From assembly GCA_014529385.2 (NCBI GenBank), contig CM043957.1, positions 68,260,503-68,324,502 of the forward strand: a DNA stretch of 64,000 nt. The letters run 5' to 3'. Each line of letters opens with the position of its first letter. The stretch's first letter is position 1. The notes beneath the pieces are model-generated. The model was not told where the DNA came from, made no database searches, and saw only the letters and a list, made by a program, of their open reading frames with translations. Shown here in pieces: positions 10,365-22,320 of this stretch. Origin of the DNA: Adiantum capillus-veneris. Taxonomy: Eukaryota; Streptophyta; Polypodiopsida; Polypodiales; Pteridaceae. The translations under genes and the position numbers were made by a program.

Positions 10365-11427
10365 AGCCATAAACATTGTATTTGAACAATTTTGCTCCGT
10401 TTTATAATATATATTGTGTTCACGTGGCTTTTTGTCCATTCCTGTCTATATGCTATACTTGAGAAATTTAAATTGTGTTTAATCGTCATTGCTTCCACTC
10501 CAGGTATGCTCCTTCCCTCTCCTCCCTCTCATGTTTCCTTCCCCTCTTTCTCTTTCTCCCTCTCAATCTCACACACACACTCGGCTAGCTCCTACGGTTT
10601 CAACGGCTGCGTGTAAGGGTCCTGCGATAGTATTCTCTAGAGAGGGAGCTGGAAACTCCTGATGTAGCATAGCAATAACATCATTACTCTCTCTCTCTCT
10701 CTCTCATGATAGATAAAGATCTGTCGCAAGTAATCGAGAAAACTATGGCAAATAGAAAAAATAATAATTTATGACCAGAGTGTCTTATCACAGCTACATA
10801 TAAAAGGCATGTTGTTCAAGACATAGCTTTTACAAGGCATGTTGTTCAAAACATATTTTCACACTCGTCTAGGCACTGATGCTCTATTGGTGGCAGTGGC
10901 GGTTGCTGTGAGGATGCTGCCGTTGATGCCTCGACACCGCCTCGTGTTTGAAGAGGCTCCTTACCTTCCCCTTCTTTGCCCGCCCACCATTAGGGCCAAA
11001 AACGACTCAAAAAGGGCTGTTTGTTAATCTAAGGATTAAGGAATAGTCCAATAGTTATTTGACACGTATACAAAAGTATGGCACTCTTGTCTCCTCTATT
11101 GTGGGTTTTGGTGGTCCTATTTTGACGGAGAACCGCTAAATGTCTTGATCATAAGGCTGAAATTGCTATATTTGGGTGCTTTCAGCGAGAGAGCTCATTA
11201 AATTTGCGGCTCAAAGTAATGAAGTCTCATCTTTTATTCTATTTTATATTTCACAAAAGCGTTGTCAAAAGATACGAAATCTATGTCAGAAGGCTCTCAA
11301 AACAAGGGCATTAATGACAAATCACCTACTTTTTTCAAACGTATACCTTTCTCGCTCTCTAGTTTGTGAGAGGTTTTAAGTCTTTCCGTGTATACTTTCT
11401 TTCTTCTTCTCTAATCTCTGAGTTTCC
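10365..11427. other. Spacer after the CACTA transposase
   Basis: I see no gene here. There is a short (CT)n run near 10687-10704 and a 28-base spaced repeat of ggcatgttgttcaa (about 10807 and 10835). The small open frame at 10839-11027 matches nothing I recognise. The 3' terminal repeat of the CACTA element should lie in or beyond this stretch, but I could not identify it. Confidence 0.4.
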
Positions 11428-11728
11428 ATGGCGTCTTTTGCACGTCGCCCTTCACATAACATAACTTCTTGTGACTTTCATAACGTTAGAGAGGATGGTC
11501 TTTGGAAGCCCATATCTTTTCAAAGGTGTACACAGAGTGAAGAGAACTAAACGCGATAAAGTAAAAAACCATTGGGAAGGTCGTGTTCTTGCTTTCAAAG
11601 TGACCGACAATGGCTGGCTAGCTAAGGTTCAACATGTGTACATGGCCAAGGATATGGTGTTAGACTGGGAAGAACATCCCACACTGCATTCTTACTGTAA
11701 GTACAAAAAGAACTATTTGATACAGTGA
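11428..11728 (+). CDS. Unrecognised short coding-like stretch
   Basis: An ATG at about 11428 opens MASFARRPSHNITSCDF. An overlapping frame (11471-11728, 85 residues) reads FKGVHRVKRTKRDKVKNHWE and VQHVYMAKDMVLDWEEHP. The second frame is basic at the start and then Trp-rich, with a composition more protein-like than the flanks. I recognise no family. It could be a host gene piece caught between the CACTA transposase and the gypsy element, part of either element, or chance. No promoter or introns can be assigned. Confidence 0.25.
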
Positions 11729-11794
11729 TTTTTTTTCATTATCCCATTGTTTTTCTCATTTTTTGATTCCATTCCAGATATATTTCCTTTAAAC

Positions 11795-12523
11795 CTAGGT
11801 TGTCCCCCTGTTTCCCCAAGTGTCTATGGTTGCTGCTAGGTGGACCCAATCCACATTGTCTGACTCAGTCATCTCAGATAGTACATCCATATAAGGAGAA
11901 TCTTCCCCAACATCAGTGTCTGCTTTACACGTGTAACAATACTGCAATGGGGCCGAGTGAACTGTGGTGTCAGATCTATGATCAATTATAAACATGTTTC
12001 CTAGGGGATGTGCTTGACCAGTTACAAGATCCACTCGAATGACATAATCTTGGAACTGCAAGTAGACATGGTTTTTAGACCAGTCATGCACTATTTTTGA
12101 TTCCCTCATGAAAGGACGTCCTAAGATCATCTCCGATGCCATAGTGTGCTTGGAGGAATCCATAACAATGAAGGTAACTCTTATTTTATGTCCAAAGACC
12201 TTGATCTTGAGATCTTCTAGCATCCCAATAGGTTTAACAATAGACCCATTGGCCATCTTCGCTACTATGGTTGTGGTCGCAAGGTGAGGTCTTCCCATAG
12301 TTTCCCAACAATTTTTAGTCACAATGCTAACCCCAACGCCACCATCAAGGATTCCCTTCACAGTTAATCCCTTAGTAGTGATTGGTATGGTCGCATTGAA
12401 TTCATCACCCTCAAAGTATTGTCCCAACTTATTAACATGTATTTCTATAACAAGGTTCTCATCTAGGTTGGGTTGTGGATCTAAGTGTTCCTCCTCTATT
12501 GGCATCTCCCCAGCTCCATCCAT
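11795..12523 (-). pseudogene. Tat-like gypsy aspartic protease
   Basis: The frame of 242 residues has the retropepsin-type layout: ITTKGLTVKGILDGGVGVSI near residues 48-67, with the active-site D (D-G-G here instead of D-S/T-G), and MILGRPFM near residues 132-139. The C-terminal part is acidic (ADTDVGEDSPYMDVLSEMTE) and unlike known pol sequence. The stop lies in a purine-rich stretch (ACAGGGGGACAA) that may be a polypurine tract. If so, translation would end where the 3' LTR should begin, although no LTR follows. The protease would process gag. Upstream gag frames are not continuous with it. Confidence 0.7.
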
Positions 12524-12597
12524 CTGTGCAAATTGTGGTAGCCCACTTCAGTTCTCCATTGAGTAAGGCTCGAAGAGCTGAGACTAGCTCAGGGTCT

Positions 12598-14911
12598 TTA
12601 TATAGTTTGGATGATGGTGGTTCTAGCTTCTGAAGACATGAAATCCATCAATTTGGCAATGTTTAACGGCACCTTTTGGGCTTCAGTCCCTTGACGTGGG
12701 GAAGATGGGATCTCCATTTCTTCGATAGGATCAGGTAGTCTGTCTGTAAACATTCTTTCCATCAAGAAGTGAGTACGCCCACTTTCCCATGACTTTAAGT
12801 CACTTTCTTCTTGGATGACACTAGGTATGGCTAAGGGTCTATGGACTTGGTGAGGTTGTTGTTGCGTAGGGAACACGGTGTCTGTAATCTGGATATGCCT
12901 AGGTGCTGGTTCTAGATCCCTTTGGGTATCTTCTACCAAACTCCTTAATTTCTTGACTTGCTCGATCTCCTATGTAGGGTCTGGATAAGTTCCTTTCTTC
13001 TTCTTGGATCCTGGCCATTGTGGCTCATGAAAATCTTCCTTATTGGTTTCTATCTTAGTGGTCGTTTTGGTCTCCATAGTTTCACCCGAATCAGAATCCT
13101 CTTCAACGTTGTTCATATATACGGGGTTGTCACCAGTCCCTATGTTGGTCTTCGAACTGGGGTCTGACTTCGCTACTTTTTGCGATCTCTTCCTTTGTGT
13201 TTTCTTATTTTTTTGAGTTTGGGCAATTGATGCCGTGTCTCTTTCCTCGAGAGTATAATTTTGTTTTGGAGCATCGATCGTGTGAGTACGTTTACTGGTA
13301 CCACAAATGTACTTTGTAATGGCTCCTTAATAACTTCAATCAAGTTTAATGGCGTGATCTTTGGTGCATTTGGATTATTTGGACATTGGGCAATCAAATG
13401 ATCTATGCCACATTGATTACACATGAATATCGGCATTGTAGACGTGCTCGCTTGATTGGTTTGCATTAATGTGGCGTTCTTTTGTAGCCTAATAGGACAC
13501 TCGGCCACACGATGTGGACCTCCACACTCATAGCAATGAAGAGGTGGTCTCTTAGCAGTGTAATTGATATTTTGGCCTTCTGCCGCAAGAGCAACTACTT
13601 GATATACAGGTTTGACTTGTCCCCAATAGTCCTCCATGTAGTATTATGGACTTTCTTCAAGCACATACATCCGATAGGCAATAGTAGGATCTATATCTTC
13701 CTCACAGCCTTCCAAACAAGCAATAGATGACTCACAACCCACTTGATTCACAGAAGTGATTCTCGGAAGTGATCCATGGCGTGTTTGTTGGCATGCCCAT
13801 CATTGGGGTAGGCATGGTAGCCGTGGTTTTATTAAGGGAAAGATGAGCTAGACTTGGAAAGGTAAAGCTATCACTTGTGGGCTCAGATTGCACCGAGACC
13901 CGTGGCAAAACAACATATGGGAGATCCATCGGACTTACCAAGGGAGTCTCCATTTACGATAAGGTCGGTTGTTTAGCCTTTCTTGTATCCAAGAATCTCA
14001 TGAGACCCGTTGAAGGCATGTTGATCCCCTTGTTCTTCAATGACCCTATGGATGACCTCACAAACTCTTTGTTGTTGATCCTCCACACTAGTAGCACCCA
14101 TTGTGGATTGTAGGACATCTAACCAACCCACATGATAGGTGTGACCTGTGTATAGTTTGGTTAGAGTTTCCGTTTGTAGTTCGTACTCCCAGTTCTCATT
14201 TAGGAACGCTCCATCTAAGCTTGAGGTGCTAGGGGTGTCCTTTGAACTAGATGTAATGTTGTTTTCTAGGGGTTGGCCCTTAGCGGTTGCTAAGTCAGGA
14301 GCACTCGATTGATCTCCTAGCAAGGATATTGATCTAGGGGATTTTGCTTTTAACTCTCTTCGTTGCTCCGCCTTGCGTAAGCTCTCGATTTCCTTTTCCC
14401 TTGCTGCAAGGATATACCGCTCAACCTCTTGCACTTTGGCAAGGCTTCTACCATCATGTAATATAACCTCAGAGGGGAATAGTTCTAAAGAGTCAGGGGG
14501 TGTAGTGAATGGAGTATTCACGTGCACATTCTCTAAGGGCATAGGATCTACGTTGTTCATGAATGGAGAATTTACTTTCCCACCCCCCTCATTTACATCA
14601 TTAGCTCCATGTTCGGAGCGAGTGGCTCTACTAAAGGTTTCCTTCAAGCGGCTAAGCACTCTCGGCCCGGACCGCGGGCCCATGGCATGCATGTCTTGGC
14701 TTGAGCTATCGGGATTAGGCACTGGGAAACCCTCCATGTTGTCGTAGTTAGAGGAAGAGTCACTAGCCGCTATGTTTGGGTCTTGGTTTGTACTACCTTG
14801 GGTCCCCGTTGAGGGCCCGAAACCTAAGGTAGGTGGATATTGAGAACTCGCGTAAGTCGAAACTCTCTCTAGTTGCTCCGTCTCTAGCACACGACCAGAG
14901 CGCAAATGCAT
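12598..14911 (-). pseudogene. Tat-like gypsy gag region with two zinc knuckles
   Basis: The first frame (14911-13973, 312 residues) starts MHLRSGRVLETEQ. An M-x-L-R-S-G start is common in gag-like proteins of plant Athila/Tat elements. It is rich in Ser, Asn and Pro and has a charged helix (REKEIESLRKAEQRRELKAK). Further frames are 13953-13732, 13637-13173 and 12939-12598. The 13637-13173 frame holds CYECGGPHRVAEC and CNQCGIDHLIAQC, two knuckles of the form C-x2-C-x3-H-x4-C, one residue shorter than the usual type. The frames do not join in one phase, so gag is broken, unless stops separate true ORFs. Confidence 0.7.
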
Positions 14912-15634
14912 GTGTATTTGGCACCCTACAAGCGTCGGCGAATAACCTCGAAGGTTAACCGCTTACTTTTTCAGATGTCCTTTTTCACTCGTTTTTTTAA
15001 TGTTTTTTAATGATCGGTTTTTTGATTAAAGTGTTTGATAGCTCAAAATAAGCGTATCACTCAGAGGGTCGTGGTGTGCTTTACAACACAACGTTCGGAC
15101 ACTTGAAGCTCCGTTGGTCCTCAAAAAAGTCGAGTTTTAGCTACTTGTGAAGCTAAAATACGTAATTTTAAAGGGCGACTGAGACCTGAGCCTGAGCGTG
15201 AAATTGGGCTTGCGTCTAGGAGATATTCTTGACCCCGATCCTACCTTTAATTTGTTTTTAAAAAAATTTTGATTTTTTTTTTCAGGATAAGGTCGCCGCG
15301 GCCTGCGCGCGAGCACACACACACTCTACCTTCCTACTTACAACTAATACTCTACTGTTACACACTAACACACTTCATTAGCTCTAACAGATCCACTTCC
15401 TACTTATTGTACTTTACATTACACAGAACTAACATTATGGATCTACAACCTTAATACTAACACCTTATCACAGAGAAAACACAGTACCTTTCAAAACCTC
15501 ATTAACAAAGAAATACACAGCAACAAAACAAACTCCTTTTTCTCAACCCACACACCTTCCTTCCCTACCTTTCCTACAATTGCAATTGCACCACAAAGAA
15601 GCACAAAGTGCCATTCAAGCTTAGTGTATGGCAT
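14912..15634 (-). other. 5' leader of the Tat-like element
   Basis: This is non-coding sequence between the primer site and the first gag ATG, partly AT-rich with a T run near 15270-15282. I see no gene in it. Leaders of this length are normal in Tat/Ogre-type elements. Confidence 0.5.
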
Positions 15635-15652
15635 TCCCCGGCAGCGGCGCCA
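15635..15652 (-). promoter_or_regulatory. Primer binding site, tRNA-Arg type
   Basis: The minus strand reads TGGCGCCGCTGCCGGGGA, which differs by one base from the TGGCGCCGTTGCCGGGGA form that I know as the primer site of plant Tat/Athila gypsy elements. It lies six bases inside the LTR edge. This is the strongest evidence for the lineage. Confidence 0.85.
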
Positions 15653-16420
15653 AAAATATGTGCGTCTGTCGTACGTGTCAATGCAAGGGACTTGCCGATA
15701 CACTGTGTGCGAGCCACAAATGGCTATAAGCATGCAACTAGCATAAACTAGTAAGCTCAAAGATGGCGATGGTGTGTCACTCACTACTCTACGCTTGCTG
15801 TCATGGAGGATTCCTCGCCGCGAAGAAGGAGTCGTCGCTGCGCCGCGCTCAACCGCTTCGCCGCCGCCGTGCCGCCGTCGCAATGCTCGATCGCACTCTC
15901 TCTCTCTCACGTATACACACACACAAAGAGGTGAAGAAGAAGAATATGGAGATGGAGCAAGAGCACTCTTCAATTGCGCAAATGAAAGAATGAGTGAATT
16001 TTAGGTTTAGTTGACTTTTATATGAGCTCGCCCCATTCACACTTGGGCGCCCATGCTTAGCCAACTAATCCCTTGAATCCCTTTTCCTATTGGACCGACA
16101 AGCCCGGTACTTGATTCTACCAAATAAATAATACAACGCCCGTTATAGGTGATAGGAATGTGCGTGAGGGTTAACAAAAACTTTAGGAATGCATGACATT
16201 TCTAATCCAATTCTAACTTCAATTTTTATACTTCAACTAAATCAATTTTTAATATTATTCAAAATACTAATTAATCTAATTGACAATAAAATTGGTGAAT
16301 AAGAATTTCATCATGCATAATAAGAGTGTGGTGAGTACTCGTATGTATTAACTTCCAATTAGCTATGCATAAGTTAATAGTGAAGATGTATTAACTAGAG
16401 AGAGTAGGTATACTTAGAGA

Positions 16421-16905
16421 GATTAGAGTAAAAGAAAACATACACACACATCTTTTCTAAAATGAATTGAATCTTAGTAATCCATTAGAAAGATTAGAGT
16501 AAAATAGAACACACACACACATCCTTTCTAAAACTAATTGAATCCGACTATCGCACTAGAGAAATGAGGATAAAAGAGAACACATACACATCCTTTTCTA
16601 AAGCTAATTGAATCTTACTAATCTATTCGAGAGATTAGAGTAAGAGATAAGACACACACATCATTCCTAAAGCTAATTGAATCTTACTAATCTATTAGAG
16701 AAATTAGAGTAAGAGATAACACATACACATCATTCCTAAAGCTAATTGAATCTTACTAATCTATTAGAGAGATTAGAGTAAGAGATAACACACACACATC
16801 TTAAAGCTAATTGAATCTTACTAATCTATTAGAGAGATTATAGTACGAGAGAACATACTCACATCATTTCTACAGCTAATTGAATGCTTAATTAATACGC
16901 ACCTT
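16421..16905 (-). repeat. Seven-unit tandem repeat, 65-71 bp, in the Tat-like LTR
   Basis: The motif GATTAGAGTA (or a near variant) recurs at about 16421, 16492, 16563, 16633, 16702, 16771 and 16836, each followed by an AC-rich stretch and ctaaagctaattgaatc. Spacing shrinks from 71 to 65. The array lies downstream of the TATA box in the direction of transcription, so it would be part of the element RNA. Confidence 0.85.
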
Positions 16906-17025
16906 ACTAATCCACTAGAGTTTTTCCTCTCTTAGTGGTTTGTGGACGTCTTCTCTCTAAGAGAAGTGGCAGCACTTCATGAGCGCTATAGAGGCAATCT
17001 CTATGTCTAAAGTGTGAGTATGGAT

Positions 17026-17040
17026 GCTCTATTTATAGCA
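17026..17040 (-). promoter_or_regulatory. TATA box of the Tat-like LTR
   Basis: The minus strand reads TGCTATAAATAGAGC, a near-consensus plant TATA box. It points towards the tandem repeat, the primer site and gag. It would mark the U3/R border about 30 bases downstream. Confidence 0.6.
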
Positions 17041-17615
17041 AAAAAGAAAACGTCTAACGAATTTTTTTTAAAATTTTTAAATAATTTTTTTAATTTTATT
17101 TTTCTCTAGAATTCATACCCGCGTTTTTGGTCCCTTTGTGGTACCCATCAGCTTGACCAATTTGTCTTCATCATCAAGAGATAAGGCCACACAGCCCCCC
17201 CTCGTTAAGATTAGTCAAAACTAACTTCTCCTTTTCATGTGACTGTGTGTCCCACTTTGTCCCCTCCTATGTGAGTCCATGTGTCATCCTTGTGTATTCT
17301 TTTGTTTTTATAATTATTTTATTTATTTTCTTAATGATAATTTACTTTACATTTATAAGTTAAACTTTATAGTCTTATACTAACTTTACAGTAGTAAGAG
17401 AAAATTCTACAATCAGTAAATGAGTATTGTAATAAGCTAGACAGTCTTTTGTATAGGTAAACATGTCAAAATTTTGTAGCGTAAATTTTAAATTCTAGGT
17501 TTTCTCAGCCTATGATTCATAATTTGAACTCAAATATCTTAAATAATGAGTGATGGTTAAAAAAATTCAAATGCGTAATAGAACTTGTGTGAAATTAGGA
17601 AGTAGAGACCTTACA

Positions 17616-17734
17616 GTGAGGCTTATGCACATGTTTCTAAAGAGCTTCGTGGTAAGCTTGATCCCAAATCTAGGAAATGCGTCTTTATAGGTTATGGATA
17701 GGATGGTCAGTTTGGCTATCGTTTATGGGATCTT
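17616..17734 (+). pseudogene. Copia-B fragment, left of the nested insertion
   Basis: The plus strand encodes EAYAHVSKELRGKLDPKSRK and CVFIGYG, then a stop, then FGYRLWD. This is the segment after the copia integrase core, with the usual phrase on a Lys-rich 'valid' IFLGY-type motif. The same coding sequence resumes after the complete copia element (from 23469). Its left edge coincides with the Tat-like LTR. It belongs to the family seen in the array at 44955-56820. Confidence 0.85.
17730..17734 (+). repeat. Target-site duplication ATCTT, left copy
   Basis: ATCTT directly precedes the left LTR of the complete copia and is repeated at 23464-23468 directly after the right LTR. Five bases is the expected duplication for copia integrase. 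Confidence 0.95.
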
Positions 17735-17957
17735 TGTAGAGTGCGCAGGTGATGGAGAAGGTAGGAAAGAAGACTACGCACACACATCGAGACACACACA
17801 CACACATAATCGTTACCCTGCAGCAGCCATTCAACGTGCTTCTCTCACTCTTCTTCTCTTTGAACTATTATCCAAAGTATATTTACAACATAGTATAGTC
17901 AGTGTCCGGCTACCCATAGCACAACGGACATATTCTTTAACATCATATTGTTTAACG
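17735..17957 (-). repeat. Copia-A 3' LTR
   Basis: It runs from TGTAGAGTGC to TTTAACG on the plus strand. The end base pair is CG where the other copy has CA, so one terminus is mutated. It aligns along its whole length with 23225-23463. Confidence 0.92.
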
Positions 17958-20900
17958 CTCCCCTTCAAGCTCAGGATGAGCTTGCATATGATGGATTCCC
18001 AATGCTTCACAAAAGTAGCAAAAATTCTCCTTTCCAAGAGCTTTTGTAAATATATCCGCAACTTGATCATTTGTCTTCACATACACCAAATCAATCTCAC
18101 CTACTAAAACTTTTTCTCTAATGAAGTGATAATGTACTTCAATGTGTTTAGTGCGAGCATGGTAAACTGGATTCTTTGCCAACATGATGCTGCTAATATT
18201 GTCACAATATATAATGACACTGTTAAGATAGTCAAAACCAAAGTCTACCATAAGTACTCTCAACCATGACTCTTTACATGCTGCCAAAGCTGCTCCACGA
18301 TATTCAGCTTCTGTACTTGATAATGCTACAGTTAATTGCTTCTTGCTACTCCAACATATCATGCCATTGACAATGGAAAATGCATAACCACTTGTAGATC
18401 TTCTATCCATAAAATCTCCTACCTAATCTGCATCTGTGTAACCATAAAGACAAAGCTTCCCATTCTTTTCATAAAACATTCCATAATTGACAGTGGCTTT
18501 CACATATCTCATAATCCGTCTCACTGCATCAAGATGACTTTTACATAGCTTTTGCATGAATTGAGTCACAACACCCACTGCATAACTCAAATCTGGCCTT
18601 GTTATTGTCAAGTAAATAAGGCTTCCAACCTACTTGCGATACATAGTGACATCCTCAATGTAATGTCCATCATCAAACAACTTCACATTTTGATCAAGAG
18701 GTGTATCAATCGGCTTGTACGCTGTCATTCCATACTTCTCAAGCATATCCAATGCGTATTGTCTTTGTATCATCCAAATTCCTGATAAAGTGTCGACAAT
18801 TTCAATTCCCAAAAAATATCTCAACTCACCAAGGTCCATCATGTTGAATTCTCTCAACAAACTCTTCTTGACATGTAAAATTTGCTCATCATGGCTTCCA
18901 GTGAGAATAAAGTCATCAACATAGATGACAATAACAACGATCTCTCCATCAACATGCTTCAAAAACAATGAGCGATCAATAGTAGATTGTTTAAATCCAA
19001 TCTTGTTCAAGAATTTGGTTATCTTTTCACACCAAGCTCTAGATGCTTGCTTCAAACCATACAATGCTTTCTTCAACTTACACACATAATATGGAAACTC
19101 TGGATGTTGATAACCCTCTGGCTGTATCATATAAACTTCTTCTTCCAAGTCACCATTCAAGAATGCATTATCGACATCCATTTGCCGTAACTTCCAACCA
19201 AACATACTTGCCATTGCTATCACCATATTGACTGTTGTCATCTTTGCAACTGAACTAAATGTCTCATCATAATCAAGACCTTTTGTTTGTGCATAACCTT
19301 TAGCAACAAGCCTCGATTTGTATCTTTCCACACTACCATCTGAATTGCACTTGACTTTGTATACCCATTTTGAACCAATTGCTTTCTTTCCACTTGGCAA
19401 GCAAACCAAATCCCAAGTGTCACTCTTCACAAGAGCATCCATCTCATCATCTATAGCTGACTCCCATTCTGATTTTCCAATTGCCTCTTGAAAACATGTA
19501 GGCTCTTTATGTTGCACACTTGAAACCATGTATGCATAATGTGTACGCATGTAACCGTTGTATATCAATCTATCAAAACTGGATAACGCACCCTCTTTGA
19601 TCTTCTCAACTGTGGTGCACTCTTCTCTTCAACTCTTGCGTATGGGGGTACATATTTCTTAGCATGCGTACTGCAAGGTGTCCTCAAATGTGGTAAACCA
19701 TGCTCTTTATCGAAGCTTTCATCTCCAGAACTCTCCTCAACCACTTTCTTCTTGCCTTTCTCGTCTTGCTTCTTATCTCGCAAACGACCGCTCCATGGGT
19801 TGACACTTCCTGTACTCTCCTCTGCCATATGTGGTCCTGAAATAGTCCTTGTTGATGGTCCTGGCTTATCAACAACATGATGTACATTCTCTTGCTCTTC
19901 ATACTCATCTTCTATCAACACTGGCTTTGGTTTATACCATGGTTCACGCTCACAAAATCTGACATCTCTACTGACATAAACTTGTCTTGTCGTAGGATCA
20001 TAGCACTTGTAACCTTTCTTTTCAACTGGATAGCCCAAGAATATACACGTCACTGCCTTTGGCTCCATCTTCTTTCTTGATTCATTTGGCACATGAACAT
20101 AGCAAACACATCCAAAAACTTTCATGTAGGAAACTGTTGGCTTGATCCCATAAAGTCTCTCATAAGGTGAAATTTCATGAATGGCAGCTGTTGGTGTTCG
20201 ATTCATAATGTGTACTGCTGTATGAATTGCTTCATCCCAATATGTTAATGGCATATTCATCTCATTCATCATGGCTCTTGCAATCTCTGCTATGACTCTA
20301 TTCTTTCTCTCAGCAACTCCATTTTGTTGTGGTGTGTATCTGCAAGTAATCTGTCTTCTTATGCCTTGTTCATGTAAGTAATCATCAAAACTGTGTGACA
20401 TGTACTCTCCCCCTCCATCTGTACGTAGGCATTTAATTTGACAACCATTCTCTTTCTCAACCATAACTTTGAACTCCAAGAATACCTCAAATGCCTCTGA
20501 CTTTGCCTTTAGAAAGTAAACCCATGTCATTCTGCTGTAATCATCTGTGAATGTGATAAAATATCGACAACCATTCGGCGTAGCATGATCACAAGGTCCC
20601 CAAATATCTGAGTGAACATTTTCCAAAGGACTTTGGCTAATTCTCCTCCTCTTTGGAAATGGTAAACGAGATTGCTTTCCAAATTGACAAGCTTCACAAA
20701 CATGATCAAAATTCAATCTGCCAAACTTTGGTAATCCACATATAATTTGATTTGATTGTATATGCTTTAGTCTTCTAAAATTGACATGACCAATCCTCTT
20801 ATGCCATAACTCTGCCCAATTATCTTGAGTGGCTGATTTGTTCGCATACATACCACTGTGTAAACATGGATCTCCAGCTTCCAATGAGAACAAGCGACTT

Positions 20901-22320
20901 TTGTTTCTTCCACGTGCCAATATCTTACCTGGTTTGCCTTTATGAAACTCCTCTATGAAGCAGCCATAACGATTAAAACGGGCTTGCAACCCTTGATCTG
21001 TCATCTGTCCAACTGATGCTAAATTCTTTGTGATTAAAGGCACATATAGAACATCTCCCAATGTGTTGTATGTCCCGTCTTTTTCTAGCAATGGAACTGA
21101 ACCAACATGCGTAATCCGATGCATAGTATCATCACCTGTAGCAACAAACTCATCCTCTTCTAACTTCTCTTTTCTATCAAACCATTCACCATGATATGTC
21201 ATATGATTTGTGGCACCACTATCTAAATACCAATCATCTGAATGATGTGGCTCCACCATGCTTCCAACAACATGCTCCATAGGAAATAAATGTCCACTCG
21301 ATCTATTGTCATATATATTTTGATCATGAGGATTGTATCCAGCAAAGTTTCCTCCATGTCTGCCATAACCTCGGCCTCTTAAACCATGATCACGATTTTG
21401 ATTTAGCCTTGTGTAACATTCTCTTTTAATGTGACCATACATGCCACATCTGTTACAATATCCATCTCTTTGAGGATGTACAAATCGTCCACCTCCATGT
21501 CCACGAGGTCGGGCTCTCCCCCTGACTCTTTGGCTGTAATCATTGTAACTTTGACTTTGTTGGTTTTGCCATTGACCTCTTCCAGCATTGTTTCCACGAC
21601 CATAGTTTCCTCTTCCACCTCTATTGTTTCCACGACCTCTAGAGTAAAAAACCTGATCTCTGGAATTGTTATTTGATGTAGAAGGACTTGACTTGCCTAA
21701 CTTCACCTCTTCTTGTAAACAAAGGTTTACTAACTCTTCAAAATCAGGCATGTGTCCGTGAACAGATATAGATGTATCCAATGACTTGTATTCCGGTCCC
21801 AAACCATTCAATGTCATTGAAACTAAGTCATCATCTGAAACTTCGACATTAATGCTTGCAAGATCTTCCTGTATTTGCTTTATCTTTGTCACATAATCTG
21901 ATATGGATCTATTTCCTCGCCATAACAATGTAACCTTTGTTTCAAGTGAACTTTTCGTGGTTCTGTATTGGAGTTGTTCATTCTTGCTAGTATCTCCCAT
22001 TCTTGCTTTGGAGATTGAGCCTTCTTCACATGTGGTATGAAGAAGTCACTAATGCATAGTGAAATCCAATGCATCACTTTCCTTGAATTCTCGATCCACT
22101 TCTTGTAAGCTTCTACTCCTGCTTGCCATGTTTTATGTGCTTCAACATTCTTTCTATTTGGTTCCAAACCAACCTCGGGACACTCTTGTTCACCTGTAAT
22201 GTACTCCCATAAACCTTTGCCCATGATAAAGTTCTCCATCCTGTAAGACCATATGTTGTAGTTCTCTCTGGTCAGTTTCTCTCTAACAATCTGTGTGACT
22301 TGAGTTGAACTTTCTGTCAT
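17952..22320 (-). pseudogene. Copia-A gag-pol polyprotein
   Basis: Gag begins at the ATG at 22320 (MTESSTQVTQIVREKL) and holds a zinc knuckle CNRCGMYGHIKREC near 21450. Protease shows WYLDSGATNHMT, with the intact D-S-G. The integrase zinc finger (LWHKRIGHVNFRRL, CEACQFGKQ) and core (FTDDYSR, RTDGGGEYMS, YTPQQNGVAERKN) keep the D, D, E residues. RT has SKWVYKVKC, DVDNAFLNGDLEEEVYM and IYVDDFIL, so YVDD is intact. RNase H ends VADIFTKALGKENF. Frame changes lie near 21990 (gag) and 19567 (before RT), with TAG stops near 18627 and 18420. The final stop at 17952-17954 lies inside the LTR. It would encode all transposition functions but is inactive as read here. Confidence 0.93.

Larger units (their letters stand above)
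11790..17615 (-). mobile_element. Tat-like Ty3/gypsy remnant, gag-protease only
   Basis: Right to left: a long LTR (17615-15659), a tRNA-Arg-type primer site, a leader of about 0.7 kb, gag frames starting MHLRSGR at 14911, two zinc knuckles, and an aspartic protease ending at 11795. There is no RT, RNase H or integrase and no 3' LTR to the left, so pol was lost by deletion, or the element belongs to a gag-only non-autonomous class. The right LTR edge is supported because copia coding sequence resumes at 17616. Confidence 0.75.
15659..17615 (-). mobile_element. 5' LTR of the Tat-like element
   Basis: The inner edge TGTGCG is at 15659. The outer edge ...TTACA is at 17615, where copia coding sequence resumes. 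The length is about 1.96 kb. It holds a GC-rich stretch (15815-15890), short CT and CA runs, a tandem repeat (16421-16905), a minus-strand TATA box (17026-17040) and an AT-rich outer part (U3). Open frames in it, such as 15491-15973, are not supported as genes. Confidence 0.65.

Noticed and set aside
15491-16064. Open frames on both strands in the Tat-like LTR
   Set aside because: They lie in GC-rich LTR sequence with simple repeats, overlap each other on both strands and match nothing.
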